From an uncultured Saprospiraceae bacterium (lineage in GTDB: Bacteria; Bacteroidota; Bacteroidia; Chitinophagales; Saprospiraceae), in contig CALEYL010000066.1 of assembly GCA_937926205.1 (NCBI GenBank), forward strand, positions 1 to 64,000: a stretch of DNA of 64,000 nucleotides, read 5' to 3'. Positions 31,543-40,252 of the stretch are shown here, in pieces. The position numbers were made by a program, and so were the translations under genes. The first letter of the stretch is position 1, and every line of letters begins with the position of its first letter. The notes under the pieces were generated by a model. That model saw nothing but the letters and a program-made list of their open reading frames with translations. It was not told the DNA's origin and searched no databases.

Positions 31543-32499
31543 ATGATCTATCAATTGCTTTTAGCCACGCTGCTCATCGCATACACGCCTGAGCAGCCTT
31601 TAGAAAAAACTCCTGCTCCTGCAGTTGCTGCGCCCGACATCATTTACCGTTCCAGCGACCTCGGATCGAGCTGGAAGTCCGTTAGTGATGGCTTGCCGGA
31701 GGATACCCGCGTCATGTATCTGGAAGCACAGGGAAAAAACCTTCTGATTGCAACGGAGAATTACGGCATCTACACCGGCAATAGTCTGGCAAACCACTGG
31801 TGGTCGGTCGGCTACCTGCCCTTTGTTTCCAATGAAAGAATTACCGGACTTTATGCAGAAGGCCCTGACTTATACGCCAGTCTTTTTGGCAGCGGTTTTT
31901 TCAAAATCATTGATCTTGGAAACATTTGGATACCCTGGTTGCCAATGGATCAAAACCTGGAGGACAAAGCCATAAGTACGGTGTTGCGGTCAAACAACAA
32001 GCTGTTTGTCGGTACAAGTACCGGAATGTTCAGCACGGCAGACAATGGCAAAACCTGGAAAAAAGTTTTTGATGAAGGCCAGGTGAATACCATCGTTGAA
32101 CAAAACGGTGTCCTCTATGGGGGCACTTTCAAGGGCCTCATCCGCTCGCGCGATCAGGGCGCCAGCTGGGAATGGATACTCAAAGACGGTATGGTGCGCA
32201 CCATTGTGGCTATGAATGACCGTGTTGTGGTATTGAGTCAATACGGCGAAATCCGGGCATCCGCTGATTCCGGGCAGCATTGGCAGCGCATAGACAAAGG
32301 GTTACCCGCAAGCAAAGGGATGGCGGATCTGGTTGGTTTGCAAGGCGTCTTGATCTGCAGCCACAAACAGGGCATATACCGTTCTTCCGATTGGGGCGCT
32401 CATTGGGAACTGGTGCGTAAATCGCGCGAAAATGAACAGTTTCTGAATCTTGCAGTGGCCGGAGAGGTGGTCTATTTTTATAAAACTTTCGGGTGCTGA
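31543..32499 (+). CDS. BNR/YCF48-like beta-propeller protein
   Basis: A 318-residue protein. The ATG at 31543 gives a signal sequence (MIYQLLLATLLIAYT). The mature part has repeated Asp-box-like units: IYRSSDLGSSWKSV, FSTADNGKTWKKV, LIRSRDQGASWEWI, IRASADSGQHWQRI and IYRSSDWGAHWELV. These S-x-D-x-G-x-x-W motifs mark blades of BNR/sortilin/YCF48-type propellers. At least five complete units are visible, spaced irregularly. Role unknown; it may bind glycans or proteins in the periplasm or at the surface. Confidence 0.82.
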   Translation: MIYQLLLATLLIAYTPEQPLEKTPAPAVAAPDIIYRSSDLGSSWKSVSDGLPEDTRVMYLEAQGKNLLIATENYGIYTGNSLANHWWSVGYLPFVSNERITGLYAEGPDLYASLFGSGFFKIIDLGNIWIPWLPMDQNLEDKAISTVLRSNNKLFVGTSTGMFSTADNGKTWKKVFDEGQVNTIVEQNGVLYGGTFKGLIRSRDQGASWEWILKDGMVRTIVAMNDRVVVLSQYGEIRASADSGQHWQRIDKGLPASKGMADLVGLQGVLICSHKQGIYRSSDWGAHWELVRKSRENEQFLNLAVAGEVVYFYKTFGC

Positions 32500-32595
32500 T
32501 GTATCTTATTACAGAATAATGCATCGGCGCCTGCGAAACACCTGTTCTGAGAAGTATCTCTGGTACTTTCGTTGAATGCTGTTATTTTTGCAGGA

Positions 32596-33492
32596 ATGAA
32601 TTGGAGAACTTCTTTAAAAACAGCGGCAATTCTGATGGCATTGCTTTCAGTCAGCCTGCTGTCGGTACAATGGGTTAACCGACAGCAGGCTGCTCCTGTT
32701 TCCGGACAGCGGTTTTCCGAAAAGGTCAACCTCGCTCTCCGGCGCACAGCCCACTACCTGCTCTCGGAAAGTGGTGATAGTACTTCGCGCATTCCGCCCG
32801 TGCAGCAATTGGGTGACAGCGTCTGGCTCGTTCGCCTTGAACGTCCGTTCAATTATGATAGCCTGCCCGGTCTGTTGCAGGCATCGTTTGAAGTTTACGA
32901 CATTAGTGAGAATTACAATGTAGCCGTGCTCGACTGCTCAGATGGCACTTTACAAGTGGGCTATAATTTCCTGGATTTTCTCCACCAGCGCGAAGCCCCT
33001 TGCTGGGGCCGCGACATGGCGGTCGACTGCTATAACCTTCAGGTCGTTTTCGTACCTGCAAAAGTATCGGCTCCGCCTTCGTGGCTTTTGGTTAGCAGTT
33101 CATTACTCGCCCTCCTTGCCTTTGGCGGCTGGTGGTGGACACAACGAAAAAAAAATCAGGCTCTTCTAGCATCGGACAGGGAAATTTCCACCGCAGGAGT
33201 CTTGCCCTTTGGCGTCTCCAGTCTCGATCTTACCAATCAGGTGCTTTTTGCCAATGGCATCCGGCAAGCCCTCACTTACCGTGAAGCCAAACTCCTCCAC
33301 CTGTTCATCAACCACCCGAATCAATTGCTGGAAAGGGAATTCATTCTCAAAGCGGTTTGGGAAGACGAAGGCATCATCGTGGGCCGCAGTCTGGATGTTT
33401 TTGTTTCCCGTCTGCGGAAATTATTGAAAGCCGATGCGACGGTGCAGATCGCAACGGTGCATGGGGTGGGGTATCGGCTGGAGGTGGGGTAA
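32596..33492 (+). CDS. One-component membrane-spanning winged-helix regulator
   Basis: A 298-residue protein. Residues 8-25 and 161-181 are membrane helices, enclosing a periplasmic domain of about 130 residues with three Cys (C114, C136, C145). Residues 205-298 are an OmpR/PhoB-type winged helix (LTYREAKLLHLFINHPNQLL, VSRLRKLLK and VHGVGYRLEVG). There is no receiver domain, so outer sensing and DNA binding are in one chain, the ToxR/CadC principle but with the DNA-binding domain at the C-terminus. The sigma factor gene starts 57 bases later. The ATG at 32596 is preferred because the longer frame adds eight residues before the membrane helix with no ribosome-site support. Confidence 0.82.
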   Translation: MNWRTSLKTAAILMALLSVSLLSVQWVNRQQAAPVSGQRFSEKVNLALRRTAHYLLSESGDSTSRIPPVQQLGDSVWLVRLERPFNYDSLPGLLQASFEVYDISENYNVAVLDCSDGTLQVGYNFLDFLHQREAPCWGRDMAVDCYNLQVVFVPAKVSAPPSWLLVSSSLLALLAFGGWWWTQRKKNQALLASDREISTAGVLPFGVSSLDLTNQVLFANGIRQALTYREAKLLHLFINHPNQLLEREFILKAVWEDEGIIVGRSLDVFVSRLRKLLKADATVQIATVHGVGYRLEVG

Positions 33493-33549
33493 ACCCCTCC
33501 ATGCAACCTTTTCCTGCCTTCCGGTCACTCATAGTCAAAACAACCTACG

Positions 33550-34077
33550 ATGCAGCATCCGCTCGACCGGATATTGGTCGAATCATTTCTACTGACACGG
33601 GACGAAAGCATTTTTCGATTGCTCTACCGTCGTCATGCTCCTGCATTATGGCGGCTGGCCCTGCGTTTGTGCGGTGGAGATGCCAACAGGGCAGAAGCCA
33701 TTGTGCAGGAAGCCTGGATGCGGGCAGTAGAACGCCTGCGGGGGTTTGAGTGGAAATCAACCCTGCGCACCTGGCTTGCAGGCATCGTGGTGTATTGCCA
33801 TCGGGAAGCATTGCGGCACGAAATTCAGCAGCGGGAGCGGTTTCAGGAGCCGGACGCCGGATTACTTGTTGCAGCGAGGGTTGAAGACCCGGCGCTGCGA
33901 ATGGATGTAGCCGCTGCATTCTCGCAATTGCCGGAAGGTTATCGCACGGTACTAACCCTGCACGACTTAGAAGGTTACCGGCATGATGAAATAGCCGCCA
34001 TGCTTGGGATTGCTGTTGGCACCAGCAAAAGTCAATTGCATCATGCCCGGCAGGCTTTTCGGGAAATTTTTAAATAG
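33550..34077 (+). CDS. ECF sigma factor
   Basis: A 175-residue sigma factor. Region 2 lies at about 22-80 (FRLLYRRHAPALWRLALRLC, NRAEAIVQEAWMRAV, LRTWLAGIVVYCHREAL). Region 4 lies at about 120-172 (QLPEGYRTVLTLHDLEGYRHD, EIAAMLGIAVGTSKSQLHHAR). It should control a small regulon together with the following gene product. The next ATG is seven bases past its stop. Confidence 0.92.
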   Translation: MQHPLDRILVESFLLTRDESIFRLLYRRHAPALWRLALRLCGGDANRAEAIVQEAWMRAVERLRGFEWKSTLRTWLAGIVVYCHREALRHEIQQRERFQEPDAGLLVAARVEDPALRMDVAAAFSQLPEGYRTVLTLHDLEGYRHDEIAAMLGIAVGTSKSQLHHARQAFREIFK

Positions 34078-34084
34078 TGTTTCT

Positions 34085-34684
34085 ATGGAAAATACAGAAA
34101 AAGAACTCACACCCGAGGAAAAAGCGCTGCTCAATCTCCCGGATCAAGGGGCGGAATTGCCGCCTTATTTATACACAAAAATTGTTCAGGCTATGAAAAC
34201 TGAAGCACTTCTTCCTCCATCCAGGCCGCTGCTGACCTGGTCTCTGCAAGGCATTTTGACAGCTTTACTGGTACTGGCCATTGTTTCCGTTCTGGGATAT
34301 TGGGCCGGAAAAACGACTTTACAAAATGCAGCCCCAATAGCTGTTGCGGAAACAGGCAAAGCAAAATTTGTCCTGCTTGTTCACAACGATGACCTGCCTG
34401 CGGCCGACCCGATGCAACAAGTAAAGGAGTATGGCACCTGGTTGCACAACATCCGCGAAAAAAGGGTCGCTGATGGCGAACACCTGCACTCCGGCGGCTG
34501 GGTTTTGTCAAAAGCAGAAAGTGGCAACGTCAATGTCGAAGCCAAAAGTGAATTTCCGGGCCGGCAGGAAATAGGCGGCTATTTTATTTTTGAAGCGGAA
34601 TCACCCGATGAAGCGGTGCGTGTTGCACAAACTTGCCCGCATCTGAATTACAAAGGTACCCTGGAGCTGAGGCAGATTCATTAA
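34085..34684 (+). CDS. Membrane protein fused to a YCII-like domain, anti-sigma candidate
   Basis: A 199-residue protein. The ATG at 34085 follows the sigma stop by seven bases. Residues 1-50 are an acidic cytoplasmic stretch suited to sigma binding, 54-74 a transmembrane helix, and about 92-199 a YCII-related dimeric alpha/beta-barrel domain (FVLLVHNDDLP, GGWVLSKAESGNVNVEAKSE, GGYFIFEAESPDEAVRVAQTCPHL). The YCII fold is usually cytoplasmic and stand-alone; here, after one TM helix, it would be outside the cytoplasm. Position next to an ECF sigma factor suggests an anti-sigma factor with a YCII sensor (inference). A strong terminator follows. Confidence 0.75.
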   Translation: MENTEKELTPEEKALLNLPDQGAELPPYLYTKIVQAMKTEALLPPSRPLLTWSLQGILTALLVLAIVSVLGYWAGKTTLQNAAPIAVAETGKAKFVLLVHNDDLPAADPMQQVKEYGTWLHNIREKRVADGEHLHSGGWVLSKAESGNVNVEAKSEFPGRQEIGGYFIFEAESPDEAVRVAQTCPHLNYKGTLELRQIH

Positions 34685-34721
34685 TAAAGGAATCTACACA
34701 TTTTTATTCAGGCTAAATCTC

Positions 34722-34756
34722 ATCCGTTCGACAGCACTGTCGAACGGATTTTTTTT
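34722..34756 (+). terminator. Rho-independent terminator
   Basis: A perfect 12-bp stem (ATCCGTTCGACA, 34722-34733, with 34738-34749), a 4-base loop and eight T. It ends the sigma/YCII operon. Confidence 0.88.
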
Positions 34757-34917
34757 GCATTTTTTTTACCTGGATCGTAAAAAAAGCCCCATTTCCCGGC
34801 CCATGCGACAAATTTGAAAGGCCTTGCGACAAATGTGGAAGCACCGGGGCAAGCCCTGCCCCCATCTTTGCAGCATCACTTTTCAAATAAAATTTCATCC
34901 ACTAAATCTTTAGAATC

Positions 34918-35403
34918 ATGAAAAACATTGTTTCCGGTGTCATCACCCTGCTCCTCATCAACCTGTTCAGCTTCCAGGTAAATGCTCAAAGCACTGCAAA
35001 AGACGAAGCAGCTGTCCTTAAAATGTGGGATGCTGTATGGAGTGCCTACGAAGCCAACGACGAAGCCAAAATGTGGTCGTTTTATGCCGAGGATGCCTGT
35101 GAAGTTTACCCTGACGGCAGCAGCATGTGCGGCCTGAAAGCAATTCGGGAGGGTTATGACCAATTCAAAGACATGCTCGAGGGCACGCCATCCTGGAAGA
35201 TGACGCCGCCAACCATTAATTTCATTGGGTCGGATGTTGCGCTTCTCATTTCAGATGTCACCTCCGACATCAAACTGAAAGGCGGCCAGCAAATCGGCGG
35301 CAAAACGAAGTTCGTGGCGATCCTTCACAGGGTCAAAGGACAATGGTTGATCAAATTTGACAGCCAGACTCCGATCATGGAAATGCCTGCTCCCGGCAAC
35401 TAA
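34918..35403 (+). CDS. Secreted NTF2/SnoaL-like protein
   Basis: A 161-residue protein with a signal peptide (residues 1-23, ending VNAQ). The mature part is an NTF2-like cone fold of the DUF4440/SnoaL group: helices VLKMWDAVWSAYEANDEAKM and FYAEDACEVYPDG, then long strands (DVALLISDVTSDIKLKG, TKFVAILHRVKGQWLIKFDS). Such proteins bind small molecules or act as weak hydrolases or isomerases; the ligand is unknown. Monocistronic and followed by a bidirectional terminator. Confidence 0.82.
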   Translation: MKNIVSGVITLLLINLFSFQVNAQSTAKDEAAVLKMWDAVWSAYEANDEAKMWSFYAEDACEVYPDGSSMCGLKAIREGYDQFKDMLEGTPSWKMTPPTINFIGSDVALLISDVTSDIKLKGGQQIGGKTKFVAILHRVKGQWLIKFDSQTPIMEMPAPGN

Positions 35404-35415
35404 ATCAATATAAAA

Positions 35416-35449
35416 ACAAGAGACATCCGGAATTTTGGATGTCTCTTGT
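35416..35449. terminator. Bidirectional terminator with ACAAGAGACATCC stem
   Basis: A perfect 13-bp stem (35416-35428 with 35437-35449). It lies between the NTF2-like gene (plus) and the cytochrome gene (minus), which converge. The same stem family recurs at 40191-40226 and 44971-45007. Confidence 0.8.
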
Positions 35450-35614
35450 CATTATTGATACACTTTGTATCCTTGTCGAACTTGTTTTCACCGACGGAAA
35501 CCAGGTCTTCCCGCTGGTACCATATTTAACTCTGAAGGCCAATATTTGAAGCAGGAAAGGCTCCGCTTATCTGACAACAAAAGCCATTTGCAGCTATTTT
35601 TGCCAGATTTTCTT

Positions 35615-36589
35615 CTAATTCCCCTGATACCTGACTACAGGGTTATTCAGAGTCGGAATCGTTTTCAAAAATGCGTAAATCGCATCTACTTCAGTATCAG
35701 TGAGTGTTGTGTGCGGGAACATTGGAAAATATAAGCTGCCTCCGCGTGGATTTTTGCAGTATTTCACCGCATCCCGGAACTGCTCAACCGTCCAGTTTCC
35801 TATACCGGTTTCTTTATCAAAAGTAATGTTGGCAGTAGAAACCACATGGCCTTCATGATTGAGCATCGGATTTCCTCCGCCGTAATATCCAAGGCTTTTT
35901 TCCGGATGTAGCTCATTCTGCTTGGTGAAATCGGCTGAATGACACGCATAACAAGCGCAAAGACCATCTGCCACGTACCGGCCAAAAGCAATTTGATCTG
36001 AGGAATCAGGGATGGTTATGGGTTCTTTGGGCAGTTCAGGCGGGAAGAAAGCAACATTCGCCAGAAACTTAATCAGCATGTTGTAATTATTTGGCGGATA
36101 TTCTTTCGAATCTGCATCCAAATGCGGATCCGAAGAACGCAGCCAGGAAATGACACTGTATAAGTCTTCATCAGCCATGAGTGGGAATTTAGGCATGGTT
36201 GGTGGCGCCCAAGCCCCCGTTTTACGGATTCCTGTGCGCAGGAAATAGTACAACTCGCCATCCGTCCAGGCGCCAATACCATGCACCGGATCACGGGTAA
36301 TGTTTAAAGAAGCCACCGTTCCGAATTCTTTAGGCAAATCATTGATAATCCTGCCCGTCAAACGGCCTGTTGACTTGTCTGTGTGGCACTCATTACAAAG
36401 CAGTGTGGCAATTTTCGCCCCCCGTTCTATCCGGACGCTGTCCGGTTCCACTTTTAAGGCAAGGACTTCGGGAGTGGGTTCATACTTATAATTGGGTATG
36501 CCCCTGAAATAAATGAAAGCGGCGGCAGCAACGGCCAACAGGAGCAGGATGCCCAGGGTGTAGCCTAAAATCTTAAAGATTTTTTTCAT
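35615..36589 (-). CDS. Membrane-anchored di-heme cytochrome c
   Basis: A 324-residue protein with a signal anchor (residues about 7-28). Two CxxCH heme sites are visible: C65-N-E-C68-H69 and C213-Y-A-C216-H217. Methionine candidates for the sixth ligand lie in APPTMPKFPLM (near 131) and SLYFPMFPHT near the C-terminus. Each half resembles a class I cytochrome c. It should carry electrons on the periplasmic side of the inner membrane. No oxidase or dehydrogenase partner is adjacent. Confidence 0.88.
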   Translation of the reverse strand: MKKIFKILGYTLGILLLLAVAAAAFIYFRGIPNYKYEPTPEVLALKVEPDSVRIERGAKIATLLCNECHTDKSTGRLTGRIINDLPKEFGTVASLNITRDPVHGIGAWTDGELYYFLRTGIRKTGAWAPPTMPKFPLMADEDLYSVISWLRSSDPHLDADSKEYPPNNYNMLIKFLANVAFFPPELPKEPITIPDSSDQIAFGRYVADGLCACYACHSADFTKQNELHPEKSLGYYGGGNPMLNHEGHVVSTANITFDKETGIGNWTVEQFRDAVKYCKNPRGGSLYFPMFPHTTLTDTEVDAIYAFLKTIPTLNNPVVRYQGN

Positions 36590-36957
36590 GATGTTGTTCG
36601 TTTTGTTTTTAATTCCTGAAAATCATCATAAAGTAAAATAAAATTTGCAAAAACTCCAATTAACCCGTTAAAAAACAAAAGCATAAGAATTTTTGAGCCA
36701 TAAAAAATTACCGGAACGAACCCGGGAATTTCCATTTATTGGTTTCCTCAAAATCCCTTCTGGTGAAATGTTTTCCAGTTTTATCGATAAACCAACCGTG
36801 CTTTATTTGCCACTTGTTGCAATCCCGTCTCTGATTGGCTTCTGAAAGGCATCCGTTTTGGTGTTTCGAGATCATGTACGGGGACTTTGAACCTTTGGAT
36901 TAAGCCGGCCCAAAAATTTTTTTCATTCTTAGATGTCTTTATATTTACCTGTTAAAT
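36590..36957. other. Intergenic region, 368 bases
   Basis: No gene supported. It separates the cytochrome gene (minus) from the sigma gene (plus). TATATTTA near 36940 is one base from the -7 consensus but lacks an upstream TTG at the right distance. Nothing else stands out. Confidence 0.4.
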
Positions 36958-37521
36958 TTGAGTGACTTGGGAAATCCTTTAACCTCAGAATGGCGGGAGC
37001 AGGAAGCAATTCAACAACTTCTTGCAGGCGACAAACAGGCTTTTTCAGACCTGTATGATCGCTATTCCGAGGCATTGTATGGGTTGATCCTGAACATTGT
37101 GGCGAATGAAGCGGATGCAGAAAATTTATTGCAGGATGCCTTTGTGAAGATTTGGAGAAACTTGAAGCTTTTTGATCCTGAAAAAGGACGCTTATTCACT
37201 TTTTTAGCCACGATTGCGAGAAGGACGGCACTCGATTTCATCCGGTCGGCCTTCAAGAGCAATCAGAAAATGATCCAAAACACGGATGCTGCCGTATCTA
37301 TAGAAAGCCCGAATTCCGAAATGGCGAAAATAGATTTCATCGGACTTGATTCCCTGCTCGAAAAATTAAAACCAGAGCAGCGCGAAATCATAGACCTGAT
37401 TTATTTTCAGGGCTTAACGCAGCAGGAGGTTTCCGACGAGCTTCAATTGCCGTTGGGTACTGTAAAAAGCCGCTGCAGGGCAACTTTATTACATTTAAGG
37501 ACAGTTTTAGAAGTAAACTAA
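36958..37521 (+). CDS. ECF sigma factor paired with a cupin anti-sigma
   Basis: A 187-residue sigma factor. No ATG exists before the conserved region, so translation probably begins at TTG 36958 (MSDLGNPLTSEW). Region 2: FSDLYDRYSEALYGLILNIV, EADAENLLQDAFVKIWRNL, LFTFLATIARRTALDFIRSA. Region 4: LKPEQREIIDLIYFQGLTQQ, EVSDELQLPLGTVKSRCRAT. It is followed after one base by the cupin protein (TAA-C-ATG), so the two are coupled. By analogy with RpoE/ChrR of Rhodobacter it may answer singlet oxygen or related stress (inference). Confidence 0.9.
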   Translation: MSDLGNPLTSEWREQEAIQQLLAGDKQAFSDLYDRYSEALYGLILNIVANEADAENLLQDAFVKIWRNLKLFDPEKGRLFTFLATIARRTALDFIRSAFKSNQKMIQNTDAAVSIESPNSEMAKIDFIGLDSLLEKLKPEQREIIDLIYFQGLTQQEVSDELQLPLGTVKSRCRATLLHLRTVLEVN

Positions 37522-37522
37522 C

Positions 37523-38134
37523 ATGGACATCCGCGCATATCTCGATTCCGGAATTATTGAAGAATACTGCCTTGGCTTGCTTGACAGTGAAGCTGCCGCG
37601 CAGGTGGAGAAAATATCCCGGCAGCATCCGGATGTTGACCTTGAGATCCAAAAAACACTGGACACCCTGGCCCGTCTAAGCACCAAAGCCAAGCCGCGGC
37701 CGCAACTGAAAGCGGCTCTTTTCCAAGTGATCGATCAATTGGAGGCCGAGTTGAAAATCGACCTTGAAAACCCGCCTTTTATTCACCGCCACAGCGACTT
37801 CTCTGCCTGGAACAGCGCAATCGAGGGTCTGACGCCCGATATTGAAGAAGAGACCGCGAAATACCATGTTCTTCAGGATCAGCCCGACTTCCAGCTTTCT
37901 ATTGTCTGGCTTGAAGATCAATTGGTTGAAGATGGCCACGATCCCCATGAGTTTGAAGAGAGTTTTTTGATCCTGGAAGGTACCTGTGAATGTAACATTG
38001 GCGGAAAAATCATCCACCTGCAGGCCGGAGATTACCTTGAGATTCCCCGGTATACCCAACATACCATCCGCAACACGTCTCCTCAGCCACAGCCTTTCAT
38101 AAAGGCGCTGGTGCAACGACGGAGGGCTGCCTGA
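37523..38134 (+). CDS. ChrR-like anti-sigma factor with cupin domain
   Basis: A 203-residue soluble protein. Residues 1-60 form the anti-sigma domain (GIIEEYCLGLLDSEAAAQVE), which lacks the classical HxxxCxxC zinc motif. Residues about 105-200 form a cupin: metal ligand candidates are two His and one Glu in DGHDPHEFEESFLIL and a later His in YTQHTIRN, with the GDYLEIP turn typical of the fold. No membrane segment. The layout is that of ChrR-type anti-sigma factors, in which the cupin senses the signal and releases sigma. Confidence 0.85.
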   Translation: MDIRAYLDSGIIEEYCLGLLDSEAAAQVEKISRQHPDVDLEIQKTLDTLARLSTKAKPRPQLKAALFQVIDQLEAELKIDLENPPFIHRHSDFSAWNSAIEGLTPDIEEETAKYHVLQDQPDFQLSIVWLEDQLVEDGHDPHEFEESFLILEGTCECNIGGKIIHLQAGDYLEIPRYTQHTIRNTSPQPQPFIKALVQRRRAA

Positions 38135-38426
38135 AGTGGTGTTTGCGATCATTCCTGTTTTTTTGTTTGTTCTGATCTTCCGGGTGCAAATGTGTGCCTT
38201 TCGCTATTCGGGAACAATCCCCGAAAACAGGGCTTTGTATATCCCCTGAAACAGGTAGTGACTTTAAGCGTACAAATGCCACTCATCCACCAGTATAGTT
38301 GCGATTTTGGGATAAATATTAGCTAAAAACGCCTTATTTTGGCAGGAAATAAGCAGATCGCATGCAAAGCGCTCCACCATTGGAAAGTGATCATTGCGAC
38401 GCGCCTTAACCAAACCATCCAAAATT

Positions 38427-40100
38427 ATGCAGTTGACAGATCTCGAAATCGCGCAACGTGCTGCAATTCGCCCTATTCAGGAAATTGCAGCTAAACTTTC
38501 TCTTACTCCCGACGACCTGGAGCTTTACGGAAAATACAAAGCCAAACTGCCGCTCAGGCTCATTGATGAGCAAAAAATCGCCAAAAGCAACCTGATTCTG
38601 GTTACAGCCATTAGCCCAACACCTGCCGGTGAAGGCAAAACAACGGTATCTATCGGCCTGAATGACGGTTTGAACAAAATTGGGAAACGGTCGATCGCCG
38701 TACTGCGGGAACCATCTCTGGGCCCTGTATTTGGCATAAAAGGCGGGGCAGCCGGCGGCGGCTATTCTCAGGTCATCCCAATGGTGGACATTAACCTGCA
38801 CTTTACCGGCGATTTTTCAGCCATCGAAAAAGCCAACAACCTGCTGTCTGCACTTATAGACAACAACATTCAAAACAAAACCAACAACCTGAATATTGAC
38901 CCCCGAACGGTCGTATGGAAGCGGGTGATGGACATGAACGACCGCGCCCTGCGCCACATCATTGTTGGCATTGGCGGTAGTGCAAACGGCATTATGCGGG
39001 AAGATGGATTCAACATTACCCCGGCCTCTGAGGTGATGGCCATTCTTTGCCTGTCAAAAGATTTTGACGACCTGAAAAGACGGCTGGGAAGCATCTTTGT
39101 AGGCTTCACTTTTGATAAAAAGCCCATTTTTGCCCGTGATCTTAAAGCGCAGGGCGCCATGGCTTTGCTGTTGAAAGATGCCATTCAACCCAATCTCGTG
39201 CAAACCCTGGAAGGCAATCCGGCCATCCTTCACGGTGGCCCTTTCGCAAACATAGCTCAGGGGACCAATTCCATTATCGCCACTAAAACAGGTCTGTCTC
39301 TTGCAGATTATGTTGTAACGGAAGCCGGATTCGGTGCTGACCTTGGCGCTGAAAAGTTCCTGGACATCAAATGCCCTTATGGCGACCTGAAACCCAAAGC
39401 CATCGTGCTGGTCGCAACCCTTCGGGCCTTACGGCACCATGGCGGAGCCAAAAAAGAGGCGTACAACACCCCCGACCTTAGCCTGGTGACAAAAGGTTTT
39501 GAAAATCTGGAAAAACACATCGAAAATTGTAAAAAATTCGGGATTACTCCGGTAGTTGCGCTCAACCATTTTCCCACCGACTCACAGGAAGAGGTACACT
39601 ATGTACAAGAGCGCTGCGCTGCGCTGGGCGTGCAGGCTGTGGTTTCTGACGGCTGGTCAAATGGCGGCGCCGGAACAACAGAACTTGCTCAGGCTGTGGT
39701 GGACGTGATAAACAGTGGACGCAACGCCTATCAAAAGCTCTACGACTGGAACCTGTCGATTGAAGACAAGATTGGCACCATTGCCCGGGAAATTTACGGT
39801 GCAGACGGCGTTGATTACAGTGCAAAAGCAAAAACGCAGCTCAAAACCATTCAGAGCCTCGGATTTGATAAATTACCGGTTTGCATTGCTAAAACTCAAA
39901 AATCTTTTTCGGATAACGAAGCTAAAATTGGCCGTCCCCGCAATTTCAGCATTACTGTCAGGGAATTTGAATTCGCAGCAGGCGCCGGATTTATCATTCC
40001 CATCGTTGGTGAAATCATGCGCATGCCAGGGCTACCGGCCATACCTGCTTCGGAGGGGATGGATATTGATCAGGAAGGCAATGTATCAGGATTGTCTTAG
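38427..40100 (+). CDS. fhs: Formate-tetrahydrofolate ligase
   Basis: A 557-residue cytoplasmic enzyme making 10-formyl-tetrahydrofolate from formate, THF and ATP. The ATG at 38427 (MQLTDLEIAQ) matches the family start; a TTG at 38394 gives an unneeded extension. The ATP P-loop is at 65-73 (PTPAGEGKTT region). Other family blocks: LREPSLGPVFGIKGGAAGGG, the long VVTEAGFGADLGAEKFLDIK (trimmed at 20) and CIAKTQKSFSDN. Length is normal. Monocistronic, with a shared terminator downstream. Confidence 0.95.
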   Translation: MQLTDLEIAQRAAIRPIQEIAAKLSLTPDDLELYGKYKAKLPLRLIDEQKIAKSNLILVTAISPTPAGEGKTTVSIGLNDGLNKIGKRSIAVLREPSLGPVFGIKGGAAGGGYSQVIPMVDINLHFTGDFSAIEKANNLLSALIDNNIQNKTNNLNIDPRTVVWKRVMDMNDRALRHIIVGIGGSANGIMREDGFNITPASEVMAILCLSKDFDDLKRRLGSIFVGFTFDKKPIFARDLKAQGAMALLLKDAIQPNLVQTLEGNPAILHGGPFANIAQGTNSIIATKTGLSLADYVVTEAGFGADLGAEKFLDIKCPYGDLKPKAIVLVATLRALRHHGGAKKEAYNTPDLSLVTKGFENLEKHIENCKKFGITPVVALNHFPTDSQEEVHYVQERCAALGVQAVVSDGWSNGGAGTTELAQAVVDVINSGRNAYQKLYDWNLSIEDKIGTIAREIYGADGVDYSAKAKTQLKTIQSLGFDKLPVCIAKTQKSFSDNEAKIGRPRNFSITVREFEFAAGAGFIIPIVGEIMRMPGLPAIPASEGMDIDQEGNVSGLS

Positions 40101-40190
40101 CAATAGATGCCGGAAGCTGACAAGCCGGCATTCCGGTGGTCTGATTTCTCAGAAGCTGCAGCCTCGTCTGTTTAAAACACGGCATAAATG

Positions 40191-40226
40191 ACAAGAGACA
40201 TCCCAAATGTTTGGGATGTCTCCTGT
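40191..40226. terminator. Bidirectional terminator, ACAAGAGACATCC family
   Basis: A 15-bp stem (40191-40205 with 40212-40226) with one mismatch and a 6-base loop, between the convergent fhs and OmpA genes. Thirteen stem bases equal those at 35416-35428. Confidence 0.8.
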
Positions 40227-40252
40227 TTGCAAAAGCAAAATTACCTTCGCAA

